The notes: generated by a model not told the origin, from the sequence alone. 64,000 nt of DNA from Myxococcales bacterium (GCA_016794505.1 JAEUJZ010000160.1:1-64000), one strand, 5' to 3'; positions 34,874 through 43,784 are shown, numbered from the stretch's first letter. Made by a program: numbers and translations.

Positions 34874-35800
34874 ATGAACGCCGAGACCTTTTACCCGATT
34901 GGCACCCCCGGCACGCCCTGGGGCGATGCCGAGCGCGCCGCCTGGCGATCGCTGCAGCGACGGCAGCGCAGCTACGCCGACGATGTCGTGACCCGCATCG
35001 AGCGCCTGCGCAGCCGCTTTGATGTCGAGACCTATGGCGAGCTGGACTATCCCCCCGACCGCTATCCACTGCGTGCGCTGCGCAGCCGACAGCCTCGGGA
35101 CGAGCGACCGCTGGTGCTGGTGACGGGTGGCGTGCATGGATACGAGACAAGCGGCGTCCACGGCGCGCTGCATTTCCTCGCTCAGCATGCCGATTCGTAC
35201 GCCGGTCGCATCGACCTTCTGGTGGTGCCCTGCGTCAGTCCGTGGGCCTATGAGCGCGTCCATCGCTGGAACCCCCATACCGTCGATCCCAACCGAGCCT
35301 TTCGCGACCCCAGCCCGGCCGAGGAAGCTGCAGCGCTGATGCGGCTTTTGGCGCCTGTGCGCGAGCGCGTGCTGGTTCACATCGATCTGCACGAGACCAC
35401 CGACACCGACGAGACAGAGTTTCGCCCGGCTCTGGCTGCGCGCGACGGCAAGGCGCACGATCCGGATCTCATTCCCGATGGTTTTTATTTGGTCGGCGAT
35501 TCCGACAACCCGCAGCTTGCGTTTCAGTCGGCGGTGATCGCCGCAGTGGCCCGCGTCACCCACATCGCGCCGCCCGACGAAAAAGGCCAGATCATCGGCG
35601 CGCCGATCGTTGCACCGGGCGTGATCCTGTATCCGATGCGCTCGCTGGGCTTGTGCGCGGGCGTGACGGCAGCGCGTTACACCACGACCACCGAGGTCTA
35701 TCCCGACAGTCCGCGCGTAACGCCTGAGCAGTGCAATGTGGCGCAAGCCACTGCGGTCGGCGCCGCCATCGACTTCGCGCTGGCCAACGCGGGACGCTGA
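34874..35800 (+). CDS. M14-family zinc carboxypeptidase-like protein
   Basis: The 308-residue protein shows the M14 pattern: zinc ligands His88 and Glu91 in GGVHGYET, substrate-binding Asn140-Arg141 in DPNRAF, third ligand His173 in HIDLHETTDTDE, and catalytic Glu274 in TTTTEVYP. No signal peptide is present, so it should act in the cytoplasm, possibly trimming peptides or amino-acid conjugates such as those handled by succinylglutamate desuccinylase relatives. It lies 54 bp after pntB and may share its transcript. Confidence 0.8.
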   Translation: MNAETFYPIGTPGTPWGDAERAAWRSLQRRQRSYADDVVTRIERLRSRFDVETYGELDYPPDRYPLRALRSRQPRDERPLVLVTGGVHGYETSGVHGALHFLAQHADSYAGRIDLLVVPCVSPWAYERVHRWNPHTVDPNRAFRDPSPAEEAAALMRLLAPVRERVLVHIDLHETTDTDETEFRPALAARDGKAHDPDLIPDGFYLVGDSDNPQLAFQSAVIAAVARVTHIAPPDEKGQIIGAPIVAPGVILYPMRSLGLCAGVTAARYTTTTEVYPDSPRVTPEQCNVAQATAVGAAIDFALANAGR

Positions 35801-35862
35801 GCGCGAAATCCGTTTCCAACCCGCGCCTGCCCGAGGCACGATCGCAGTCTTGGAAGGAGCCC

Positions 35863-36792
35863 ATGCCCGCATCGAACCTGCTGGCCTTGCTCGACGACAT
35901 CGCTACGCTGCTTGACGACGTCACCGTGATGACCAAGGTCGCCGCCAAAAAGACGACCGGGGTTCTTGGGGATGATCTGGCGCTCAATGCGCAGCAAGTC
36001 ACCGGCCTCTCTGCCGATCGCGAGCTGCCGGTGGTCTGGGCCGTCGCCAAAGGCTCGCTGGTAAACAAGCTGATCTTGGTGCCCGCCGCCTTGGCCATCA
36101 GCGCCCTTGCGCCCTGGCTGGTGACGCCGCTTCTGATGGTGGGCGGGCTGTACCTGTGCTTCGAGGGCTTTGAAAAAATCGCGCACAAGCTCTTGCACAA
36201 GCCAGCGGAAGACGAGGCCCACCACAGCGCTTTGGTGCAGGCCGTGACCGACGAGAACGTCGATCTGGTGACGTTCGAGCGGGAAAAGATCAAAGGTGCC
36301 GTGCGCACCGACTTCATCCTGTCGGCAGAGATCATCGTCATCGCACTGGGCACGGTGGCGGGCGCTTCGTTTGCGACGCGTGTGACGGCGCTGTCTTTGA
36401 TCTCGCTGCTGATGACCGTGGGCGTGTATGGCTTGGTCGCCGGCATCGTCAAGCTCGACGATCTGGGCCTGCACCTAAGCCGTAAGCAAGGCGCCGCGCA
36501 GCGACTGGGTCAGCTGATCTTGCAGGCGGCTCCGCTGCTGATGAAGGGCCTGTCCATCGGGGGCACCGCGGCGATGTTCTTGGTCGGTGGCAGCATCCTT
36601 CTGCACGGCATCCATCCGCTGCACCACGCGCTGCAGACGCTCGCTGCAGCCGCGGCGGCGCTGCCCGTCATCGGACGCGGGCTGGGGCCGCTCGTCGCGC
36701 TGCTTTCCGACGCGCTCATGGGCATCGCCGCAGGTGGCGTTTCGCTTGCGCTGTTCGTCGCGGGCAAGCGCCTGCTGCGCCGCGGCCAATAG
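35863..36792 (+). CDS. DUF808 family inner-membrane protein
   Basis: The ATG at 35863 follows GAAGGAGC and gives 309 residues. The beginning MPASNLLALLDDIATLLDDV and the following MTKVAAKKTTGVLGDDLALNAQQVTG are characteristic of the DUF808 (YedI-like) family. About six to eight membrane helices are spread over the rest. The role of the family is not known. The frame extends upstream but no ribosome site supports an earlier start. Confidence 0.9.
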   Translation: MPASNLLALLDDIATLLDDVTVMTKVAAKKTTGVLGDDLALNAQQVTGLSADRELPVVWAVAKGSLVNKLILVPAALAISALAPWLVTPLLMVGGLYLCFEGFEKIAHKLLHKPAEDEAHHSALVQAVTDENVDLVTFEREKIKGAVRTDFILSAEIIVIALGTVAGASFATRVTALSLISLLMTVGVYGLVAGIVKLDDLGLHLSRKQGAAQRLGQLILQAAPLLMKGLSIGGTAAMFLVGGSILLHGIHPLHHALQTLAAAAAALPVIGRGLGPLVALLSDALMGIAAGGVSLALFVAGKRLLRRGQ

Positions 36793-36828
36793 CCCACAGC
36801 AGAACGGGCCAAGGAAGACCGCAATCGA

Positions 36829-36890
36829 AAATAAAACAGTTAAATTTATAAGATAATATTGAATTAATAATCTAAATAAATTCGTGATAT
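36829..36890 (+). terminator. AT-rich inverted repeat after the DUF808 gene
   Basis: AATTTAT (36843-36849) pairs with ATAAATT (36876-36882), and inside it AGAT (36851-36854) with ATCT (36870-36873). The 60-bp block is almost entirely A and T. It separates the DUF808 gene from the efflux operon on the same strand. Confidence 0.5.
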
Positions 36891-36968
36891 TTCTTGGTCA
36901 TGGATGGACTAATTCGGTATTTGTCGAGGCCGGGCAGTCGGTTTGAGCGCCGTGTGTCTGGCTCTTAG

Positions 36969-37004
36969 GTCGAGCTCGCTTGTCGGTCTTCACCGTCGAG
37001 CTCG
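36969..37004. promoter_or_regulatory. Paired GTCGAGCTCG elements upstream of the efflux operon
   Basis: GTCGAGCTCG occurs at 36969-36978 and 36995-37004, with a 26-bp period; each contains the palindrome CGAGCTCG. They lie 70-105 bp before the adaptor start and could be sites for a dimeric repressor. No regulator gene adjoins, so this is inference. Confidence 0.35.
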
Positions 37005-37073
37005 GCTGCGAAAAAACTGCGGCAATGCGTGCAGCTTTGTCAGGGGGCTGTGCTAGGGTCGCCGCCTCTTGTC

Positions 37074-38465
37074 ATGACAGATCAACTTTTGAGTGATTTG
37101 GCATCGCTGCGCATTGATCGAACGGGAAACCGTGAAGTCGCGGATCGCAACGGACGCGCGGCCGGCCGCGGTGGGACCCAGCCGACCGGCGGCGAGCCGC
37201 GTTATAGCGATGCTGGACCGAGTCGAGGACGCGTGTTTCTGCGCTGGCTCGTCGGGCTCTCGCTGATCGTTGGCTTGGCGGCAGCGGGTTACTTGTTTGT
37301 GTACCCGGCGCTGGCCGCGCGCATCTTCAAAGCGCAGGTGGCGTTGACCGAAGTCGCGCTGCTTTCGCCCAGCGGATCCGGCGTACAAGTCGAGCTTTCA
37401 GCGACGGGATATGTCGTGCCCCAGACCGTGTCGAAGGTCGGCGCCAAGATGCAAGGACGCATCGCCGAGGTACGAGTCCGCCAGGGGCAGCGGGTGCGAG
37501 CCGGCGAGGTGCTGCTGCGGCTCGACGAAGTCGAAGCCAAGGCCCAGCTTGCTGCGACGCGCGCTCGGGCACTGGCCGCAGTGGCGCGGGTGCAGACGGC
37601 GCGGGCCAACCTAGCCGAGGCCGAGGCGCAAGCCAGCCGGGCACGTGGTCTGGCCGACAAAGGCGTCGGGCCGGTGGCGCAGGCCAGCGATCTGGAAGCG
37701 CGGGCCACATCGCTGGGGGCTCTGCTGAAAGCGGCGCAGGCGGAAGCGCAGGCCGCGCAGGCCGAGGTCGAGACGCAGAAGACGGCGCTTCAGCAACTGA
37801 CGGTGTCGGCACCGATGGATGGCACGGTGCTCAGCAAGCCGCCCGAGGTTGGCGAGGTGGTGGGGCCACTTTCCGGGGCTCAGACCAGCGGCGTAGCGAC
37901 GGGGCTCTTGGAGCTTGCCGATCTGTCGCGGTCCTCGCTGGTTGTCGAGACCGACGTGCCCGAGGGGCGCTTGGCCAAGGTCCGGATCGGCGGCCCAACC
38001 GAGATCGTCTTGGACGCCTATCCAAGTCGCAGGCTGCGCGGCAAGACGCTTGAGATCTTGCCGCGGGTCAGTCGCGCCAAGGCCACCGTGCCTGTTCGAG
38101 TCGAGTTTGCCGACGAGGAAGCCATCGCAGGAGTGCTGCCAGACATGGCAGCGCGCATTCATTTTTTAAGCAAGCCCTTGTCCGAGGCGGCGCTGCGCGA
38201 GGCGCCCAAAGTGCTGGTGCCGGCGAGTGCGCTCACCGAGCGCGATGGGCAAAAAGGCGTCTTCGTGTATGACCGCGAGAGCGAGGTGATTCGCTTTACG
38301 CAGGTGACTCTGGGGCCGCCGCTTGCGGGCGGGGATTCCGTCGCGGGCACGGGCAGCTTCGAGCTTCTGTCCGGGCCGGCTCCGGGAAGCAAGCTGGTGC
38401 GAATGCCGGGTGCCGCGCTGCGCAGCGGTCAAAAAGTCAAAGAGAGCGAGAGGAGCGAGCCATGA
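37074..38465 (+). CDS. Periplasmic efflux adaptor (MacA/HlyD family)
   Basis: The ATG at 37074 gives 463 residues. A hydrophobic segment (about 58-76) anchors it to the inner membrane. The lipoyl-like half-motifs SKVGAKMQGRIAEVRVRQGQRVRAGEVLLRLDE and LTVSAPMDGTVLSKPPEVGEVV flank a helical hairpin rich in Ala, Gln and Glu. This order is standard for MacA-type adaptors, which link an ABC transporter to an outer-membrane channel. Its stop overlaps the ATPase start in ATGA. The substrate is not evident. Confidence 0.85.
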   Translation: MTDQLLSDLASLRIDRTGNREVADRNGRAAGRGGTQPTGGEPRYSDAGPSRGRVFLRWLVGLSLIVGLAAAGYLFVYPALAARIFKAQVALTEVALLSPSGSGVQVELSATGYVVPQTVSKVGAKMQGRIAEVRVRQGQRVRAGEVLLRLDEVEAKAQLAATRARALAAVARVQTARANLAEAEAQASRARGLADKGVGPVAQASDLEARATSLGALLKAAQAEAQAAQAEVETQKTALQQLTVSAPMDGTVLSKPPEVGEVVGPLSGAQTSGVATGLLELADLSRSSLVVETDVPEGRLAKVRIGGPTEIVLDAYPSRRLRGKTLEILPRVSRAKATVPVRVEFADEEAIAGVLPDMAARIHFLSKPLSEAALREAPKVLVPASALTERDGQKGVFVYDRESEVIRFTQVTLGPPLAGGDSVAGTGSFELLSGPAPGSKLVRMPGAALRSGQKVKESERSEP

Positions 38466-39217
38466 ATTCCAGCCCACAAGCCAGCCCCAGCGGAAGTGAC
38501 CGCGGCGCAGCGAGCGATATTGCCGAGCACGCGCGACCCACCACGGCCGAGTCGATCATCTCACTGCGCGGCGTGCGCAAGACGTACTTCCGCGGCAAAG
38601 AACCGATTCATGTCTTGCAGGATCTCGATCTGGAAGTGCCGGTGGGAGGCTACGAAGCGCTGATGGGCCCGTCGGGATCGGGCAAGTCCACGCTGCTCAA
38701 CCTGATCGCCGGGCTGGATCGTCCAAGCGCTGGTTCGCTGCTGGTGGCGGGGGCTGATCTGGGGGCGATGTCCGACAGTCAACTGGCGCGCTGGCGTGCC
38801 AACACCATCGGCTTCATCTTTCAGGCCTACAACCTGATGCCGGTCTTGACCGCGGTCGAAAACGTCGAGCTACCGTTGCTTCTGACCAAGCTGTCGGCCA
38901 GCGAGCGCAAGCGGCGAGCGCAGACTGCGCTGCGCATCGTGGGTTTGGAAGACCGCATGCATCACTATCCGCGTCAGCTTTCGGGTGGACAGGAACAGCG
39001 CGTGGCCATCGCTCGCGCCATCGTGAACGACCCACAGGTGCTGGTCGCCGACGAACCAACCGGAGATCTCGATCGCCAAAGCGCCGACGAGATCCTGACG
39101 CTGCTTGAGCGAATGAACCGAGAGCTTCACAAGACCATCATCATGGTCACGCACGATCCAGCGGCGGCCGAGCGTGCGCACATCACACGGCGACTGAACA
39201 AAGGACAGCTCATATGA
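38462..39217 (+). CDS. ABC transporter ATPase (MacB/LolD type)
   Basis: The 251-residue protein has Walker A GPSGSGKST, Q-loop FQAYNLMPVLTAVENVELPL, signature LSGGQEQRVAIARA, Walker B VLVADEPTGDLD and H-loop MVTHD. The ENVELPL and DEPTGDLD patterns are typical of the MacB/LolD/FtsE group that works with FtsX-type permeases. The first 35 residues are a disordered extension. It starts by overlapping the adaptor gene and ends by overlapping the first permease gene. Confidence 0.93.
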   Translation: MNSSPQASPSGSDRGAASDIAEHARPTTAESIISLRGVRKTYFRGKEPIHVLQDLDLEVPVGGYEALMGPSGSGKSTLLNLIAGLDRPSAGSLLVAGADLGAMSDSQLARWRANTIGFIFQAYNLMPVLTAVENVELPLLLTKLSASERKRRAQTALRIVGLEDRMHHYPRQLSGGQEQRVAIARAIVNDPQVLVADEPTGDLDRQSADEILTLLERMNRELHKTIIMVTHDPAAAERAHITRRLNKGQLI

Positions 39218-40386
39218 GGCTGTCTTCGCTTTCGGTTCGCAACGTGTGGCGCAACCGCCTGCGGGCGCTCTTGACGGTGCTGGGCATCGCGGTGGCGATT
39301 GTCGCGTTCGTGCTCTTGCGCACCGTGCTGTCGGCGTGGACGGTTGGTGCCGAGGCGTCGGCCAAGGATCGACTGGGCACGCGCAACAAAGTGACCTTCG
39401 TCGTGCCGCTGCCCAAGCGCTATATCGAGACGATTCGCCAAGTTCCAGGCGTCGTCGATGCCAGCTATGCAAGCTGGTTTGGCGGCAAGGATCCGCGACA
39501 TGAAAACGAGTTCTTCGCGTCGATGGCCGTCGAGACCAAGACCCTGTTTTCGGTCTTTGATGAGCTGGTCGTTCCGCCCGCCGATCGCGAGCGCTGGCTG
39601 AACAATCGCAAGGGCGCCCTCGTCGGCGATGTGCTGGCCAAAAAGCTCGGTTGGAAGGTCGGCGACACGGTGACGCTGCAGGGATCGATCTATCCCGGCG
39701 ACTGGCAGTTTCAGATCGAAGGCATCTATTCCTCGACGCGCAAGGTGGTTGATCGCTCGTCGTTTTTCTTTCACTGGGACTACCTGAACGACTCGCTGCC
39801 CGAAGGCAGTCCGCAGCGCGATCGCATCGGCTGGGTGACGACGCGAATCCGCGATCCGCTGCAAGCCGGCGCGATCAGTCAAGCCATCGATAGGGCGTTC
39901 GACGAGCAAGAGATTCAGACGCTGACCATGAGCGAGCGGGCAATGAACCTGTCGTTTCTGGGCATGGTCTCGGCGGTGCTGAAAGCCATCGATCTGGTGT
40001 CGCTGGTGATCCTGTTCATCATGATGCTGATCCTGGGCAACACGATCGCCATGAGCACGCGCGAGCGCACGCGCGAGTTTGGCGTGATGCGAGCTATCGG
40101 CTTTCTGCCGCACCACATCGCGCTGGCCGTGCTGATCGAGGCCATCGTCATCGGTGGTCTGGGCGGTGGTCTGGGGCTGGTGCTTTCGTATCCGCTCGTC
40201 GAGCGCGGCATGGGCCGCTTCATCGAAGAGAACATGGGTTCGTTCTTCCCATACTTCCGCATCAGCGAAGGCACGGCGGTCGCGGCGCTGGTGTTGGCGC
40301 TGCTCTTGGGACTTTCCGCCGGTCTTCTGCCGGCGTATCGCGCCGCGCGGCTCAACGTCATCGACTCGCTGCGGCGGGCCGGCTAA
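39214..40386 (+). CDS. ABC transporter permease, FtsX/MacB type, first of a pair
   Basis: The 390-residue protein has an N-terminal membrane helix (RNRLRALLTVLGIAVAIVAFVLL), a large periplasmic domain (about 45-255), and three C-terminal helices (about 260-385) with the FtsX pattern TREFGVMRAIGFLPHHI and PAYRAARLNVIDSLR. The start overlaps the ATPase stop as ATGA. It most likely pairs with the next permease as a heterodimer. Confidence 0.9.
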   Translation: MRLSSLSVRNVWRNRLRALLTVLGIAVAIVAFVLLRTVLSAWTVGAEASAKDRLGTRNKVTFVVPLPKRYIETIRQVPGVVDASYASWFGGKDPRHENEFFASMAVETKTLFSVFDELVVPPADRERWLNNRKGALVGDVLAKKLGWKVGDTVTLQGSIYPGDWQFQIEGIYSSTRKVVDRSSFFFHWDYLNDSLPEGSPQRDRIGWVTTRIRDPLQAGAISQAIDRAFDEQEIQTLTMSERAMNLSFLGMVSAVLKAIDLVSLVILFIMMLILGNTIAMSTRERTREFGVMRAIGFLPHHIALAVLIEAIVIGGLGGGLGLVLSYPLVERGMGRFIEENMGSFFPYFRISEGTAVAALVLALLLGLSAGLLPAYRAARLNVIDSLRRAG

Positions 40387-40396
40387 GGAGGCGAGG

Positions 40397-41563
40397 ATGA
40401 TCCCCATCGCATACAACCTGCGCAGCCTGGCTGTGCGACGGACCACAACCCTGGCCAGCGTGCTCGGCATCGGCTTGGTGGTGTTCGTATTGGCGGGCGC
40501 GCTGATGCTGTCGGCCGGCATCAAGCAGACGCTGGGCAGAAGCGGCAAGAGCGACATCGCCATCGTCCTGCGCAAGGGCAGCGACGCCGAGATGGCATCG
40601 AGCATCGAGTCGCCCACCCTGGGCCTGATTCTTTCAGCGCCCGGCGTAAAGAAGGACGCAAGCGGCAGCCCGCTGGGCATCGGCGAGCTTTTGATCGTCG
40701 CGACGATGGACAAGATCGGTGTCGATGGCGTGTCCAACGTGCAGATCCGCGGCGTGCCCGAGCAGGTCGGTCGCTTTCGCAAGGGCCTGCAGATCGTCGA
40801 CGGCCGTGCTGCCCAGCCGGGAACTGACGAAGTGATCATCGGCCAGCGTCTGCGCGGTCGCTTCAAGGGGCTCGATCTGGGACAGTCGTTTGATCTGCGC
40901 AAGAACCGCCCGGCCAAGGTCGTCGGCGTGTTTGCATACGAGGGCTCTTCGCACGAGTCCGAGATCTGGGCGGACATCGATACCGTGCGCCAGGCCTTCG
41001 GTCGCGCTGGCCTTTTTTCGTCGGTGCGCGTGCAGCTTAGCTCGCCCAGTCAGTTCGACGCGTTCGAGGCAGTCATCGAGGGCGACAAGGCGCTGGGCTT
41101 GGATGCGCTGCGCGAGGACCGCTACTACGAAAAACAGTCCGAAGGCACGTCGATCTTTGTCACGGGCCTGGGCGTGGTGATCGCGGTCATCTTTTCCATC
41201 GGCGCGATGATTGGCGCGATGATCACGATGTACGCATCGATCGCCAGCCGCAGTCGCGAGATCGGAACGCTGCGTGCGCTGGGCTTCTCGCGGCCGGCCA
41301 TCATGATCTCGTTCTTGCTGGAAGCGCTGGCGCTGGCGCTGTCCGGCGGACTGCTGGGTATCGCGCTTTCGCTGTGCTTGGGGACCGTGCGCTTTTCGAT
41401 GATGAACTTCGCGAGCTGGTCCGAGATCGTCTTTTCGTTTTCGCCCACGCCCGGCATCTTGCTTTCGGCGCTGGTGTTTGCCGGTCTGATGGGCCTGTTT
41501 GGGGGCCTGTTCCCGGCGCTGCGCGCCACCCGCATCTCTCCGCTGTCGGCCATGCGCGACTAG
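40397..41563 (+). CDS. ABC transporter permease, FtsX/MacB type, second of a pair
   Basis: An AAGGAGG site precedes the ATG at 40397, giving 388 residues. Topology is as in the first permease: one N-terminal helix, a periplasmic domain of about 220 residues, and three C-terminal helices with SREIGTLRALGFSRPAIM and PALRATRISPLSAMR. The sequence differs clearly from the first permease, which points to a LolCE-like heterodimer rather than the MacB homodimer. It ends the operon at an AT-rich hairpin. Confidence 0.9.
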   Translation: MIPIAYNLRSLAVRRTTTLASVLGIGLVVFVLAGALMLSAGIKQTLGRSGKSDIAIVLRKGSDAEMASSIESPTLGLILSAPGVKKDASGSPLGIGELLIVATMDKIGVDGVSNVQIRGVPEQVGRFRKGLQIVDGRAAQPGTDEVIIGQRLRGRFKGLDLGQSFDLRKNRPAKVVGVFAYEGSSHESEIWADIDTVRQAFGRAGLFSSVRVQLSSPSQFDAFEAVIEGDKALGLDALREDRYYEKQSEGTSIFVTGLGVVIAVIFSIGAMIGAMITMYASIASRSREIGTLRALGFSRPAIMISFLLEALALALSGGLLGIALSLCLGTVRFSMMNFASWSEIVFSFSPTPGILLSALVFAGLMGLFGGLFPALRATRISPLSAMRD

Positions 41564-41635
41564 CCGCCTGTCGGAGTAACGGGCAATGAAGGCTGAAACA
41601 GAAGATAAATCGCTTGCGCAACTACAAAGAAAAAT

Positions 41636-41672
41636 ACTGAAAATGTGATAAAATTATATCATTTTATTTATT
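41636..41672. terminator. AT-rich hairpin between convergent genes
   Basis: AAAATG[TG]ATA (41640-41650) pairs with TATCATTTT (41657-41665), leaving a 2-base bulge and a 6-base loop; ATTTATTT follows. It lies between the permease stop and the cyclase stop and could end both transcripts. Confidence 0.6.
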
Positions 41673-41720
41673 TGGGGGTCATGGGTTGGTTCCTGCAACG
41701 CTCTTCCGGCCGGCTGCGTC

Positions 41721-43682
41721 TCAGGGCCGGCGGGCGAGTAAGAAATAGGTGCGCATGCGGCCCTTGCCTTTGATGTCGATCTCGCCGCGCTCGGCAAACT
41801 CGAAGCGATCTTTCATGTGCTCATAGACCGCGGGCGTGCATTGGATGCGGTCGGGCTCGCCGTGGGATTCCATGCGGCTGGCGGTATTGACGGTGTCGCC
41901 CCACAGATCGAACGCGAACTTCTGACGACCGATGACGCCCGCCACCACCGGCCCGCTGTGGATGCCGATGCGAATGCGCAGGGGCTCGGATTCCGGGTCG
42001 CTGCCTTGGGCGCCTTCGCTGCGCATCCAAGCCAGCAGATCCAGCGCCATGGACAGAAGCGCCTGCAGGTGATCTTCGCGTCGCAGCGGCACGCCGCTGA
42101 CCACCATGTAGCAGTCGCCGATGGTCTTGATCTTTTCCAAGCCGTACTGGTCGGTCAGCTCGTCGAAGCGCGAGAACACGGTGTTGAGGCGCGCGACGAT
42201 CTGCTCGGGGCCGATGCGGCTGGCCAGGTGGGTAAAGCCGACGATGTCGGCGAACAGTACCGAGACCTCGTCGAAGCGCTCGGCGATGGCGTGCTCGCCG
42301 GCCTTGAGGCGCTCGGCGATGGCGGCGGGCAGGACGTTGCGCAGCAGGCGCTCGGTTTTTTCGCGCTCGGTTCGCAGCAGGCGCAAGCGATAGGCCAGGC
42401 CCAGCGACAAGAGCGCAATCTGCAGCGCGGTCCCTACTTGAAATAAATTGGAATAAAGCAATGGCAAATACAGAATCTTTGCAAACAACATGCGCACCAT
42501 ATTGGTGCTGCCGAAGATTGACATAATGAATGTGGATAATAAATACACAAATGCAGGGCGATATCCTTTGAAAATTGCGTGCAGGGCGCCGCCGACGCCG
42601 CCAATAAGCGATGCCAACGCACCACAATACGTAACGAAATGCCCCAGTTGCAAGTGGCCTGTGACGTAGCAGATCAGAAACCCCATACCGGTGAGCGGGG
42701 CTGTCGTCCAAAGCAGGCGATCGAACGGGCGCGAGTAGCGCGTCAAGCTGAGATAGTGCCGGCTGAACTGGCAAAAACAGACGACGACTGCAACCAAGAT
42801 GACGCCGCCACCGCCGTACCAGTCCCACAGTGCAAACGCGCGGGCCACGCCGGGCAGGTAAAAGCCGACGCCGCTATTCTCAAGAAAATACACTCCCAAG
42901 CTGGCGAGCATACCGCTGTACCACAGCAGCGAGACATCGCGTTCGGTGGTATATATGACAATATTGTATAATATCATAATAATGATGATGCCAAGATAAA
43001 GTCCTTGATAGAGCCAGATATCGCGAGCGCGTTGCAGATAGCCAGTGTTGGATTGGAGCGTTATCTCGACGTTGCGCAGCGACATAAAACCGCCGAGGTG
43101 GGGGTGTTTGACCATGCGCAGGAACAGCTCTTCGTCGTGGCCTGCGGAAAGCGTCAGGGGGAAGCCGGTCTGGGGCTCGGCAAAGGCGCGCTCGGAAAGC
43201 GGGACCGCGTGCCCGCTGCGCAGCGCGGTGACGTGGCCGCGCTCGTCGCGACGATACAGCGTCACTTCATTCCAGCGGGCGTACGGAAACGAAAAAAGCA
43301 AAAGGACCGGCACGGTCTTGGGTTCGCCGTCGGTCGCACGCGGCTGCAGACGCAGGCGGCCCCAAAACACGCCGGATCGCTGACGGTGGCGTGGCTGCTG
43401 CAGGGGGTGCGGCCCGAAGCGCCCGGCCTGCGCCAAGGCCTGCGCATCGCTCAGGCTCAGCGTGCCCTGCGCGTCTTCGTACAGCTCAAGGCCTGGGCTG
43501 ACATCGATCGCCGCGTCGGAAGACAAAGGCACCGTGGGGATGCTCGCAGCGGCGACGGCGCGGCCGGTCCCAAGTACACAGGCCACCGCGACCACTGCGA
43601 GCTGCAGAGCGCACCAACAGACGGCAGTCGGCGCATCCCACGTGGCGCGACTGAAGCGAGCAGGGCAGGGCATGGACACCAA
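41721..43682 (-). CDS. Class III adenylate cyclase with 7TMR-DISM sensor
   Basis: The 653-residue protein begins with a signal sequence, then an extracytoplasmic beta-sandwich domain of the 7TMR-DISMED2 kind (about 50-210: LYEDAQGTLSLSDA, FWGRLRLQP, FPYARWNEVTLYR). Seven membrane helices follow (about 225-430), then a cyclase domain (about 470-650) with FADIVGFTHLASR, KIKTIGDCYMVVSG, RIGIHSGPVVAGVIG and LWGDTVNTASRMES. All catalytic motifs are intact. The sensor probably binds a small periplasmic ligand such as a carbohydrate. Two stretches of the membrane domain are encoded by AT-rich DNA with rare codons. Confidence 0.9.
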   Translation of the reverse strand: MVSMPCPARFSRATWDAPTAVCWCALQLAVVAVACVLGTGRAVAAASIPTVPLSSDAAIDVSPGLELYEDAQGTLSLSDAQALAQAGRFGPHPLQQPRHRQRSGVFWGRLRLQPRATDGEPKTVPVLLLFSFPYARWNEVTLYRRDERGHVTALRSGHAVPLSERAFAEPQTGFPLTLSAGHDEELFLRMVKHPHLGGFMSLRNVEITLQSNTGYLQRARDIWLYQGLYLGIIIIMILYNIVIYTTERDVSLLWYSGMLASLGVYFLENSGVGFYLPGVARAFALWDWYGGGGVILVAVVVCFCQFSRHYLSLTRYSRPFDRLLWTTAPLTGMGFLICYVTGHLQLGHFVTYCGALASLIGGVGGALHAIFKGYRPAFVYLLSTFIMSIFGSTNMVRMLFAKILYLPLLYSNLFQVGTALQIALLSLGLAYRLRLLRTEREKTERLLRNVLPAAIAERLKAGEHAIAERFDEVSVLFADIVGFTHLASRIGPEQIVARLNTVFSRFDELTDQYGLEKIKTIGDCYMVVSGVPLRREDHLQALLSMALDLLAWMRSEGAQGSDPESEPLRIRIGIHSGPVVAGVIGRQKFAFDLWGDTVNTASRMESHGEPDRIQCTPAVYEHMKDRFEFAERGEIDIKGKGRMRTYFLLARRP

Positions 43683-43718
43683 CGCAGTCTATGGCAGGCC
43701 ACCGGCCGAAAGTGGGGC

Positions 43719-43784
43719 AATAGATCGGCCCCAGATCGACCGACGATCGACCCCAGCTCGGCCGACGATCGACCCCAGCTCGGC
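43719..43784. repeat. 22-bp tandem repeats between divergent cyclase and M23 genes
   Basis: Two perfect 22-bp copies occupy 43741-43762 and 43763-43784 (core GATCGACCCCAGCTCGG). A third, imperfect copy at 43719-43740 keeps the GATCG-CCCCAG core. The array is 37-102 bp upstream of the cyclase start and about 120 bp upstream of the M23 start. The period is two helical turns, as expected for sites bound on one DNA face. It is not a CRISPR array because there are no spacers. Confidence 0.8.

Noticed and set aside
43741..43784. CRISPR or insertion-sequence terminal repeats
   Set aside because: There are only two perfect direct copies, without spacers, and no transposase or inverted ends flank them.
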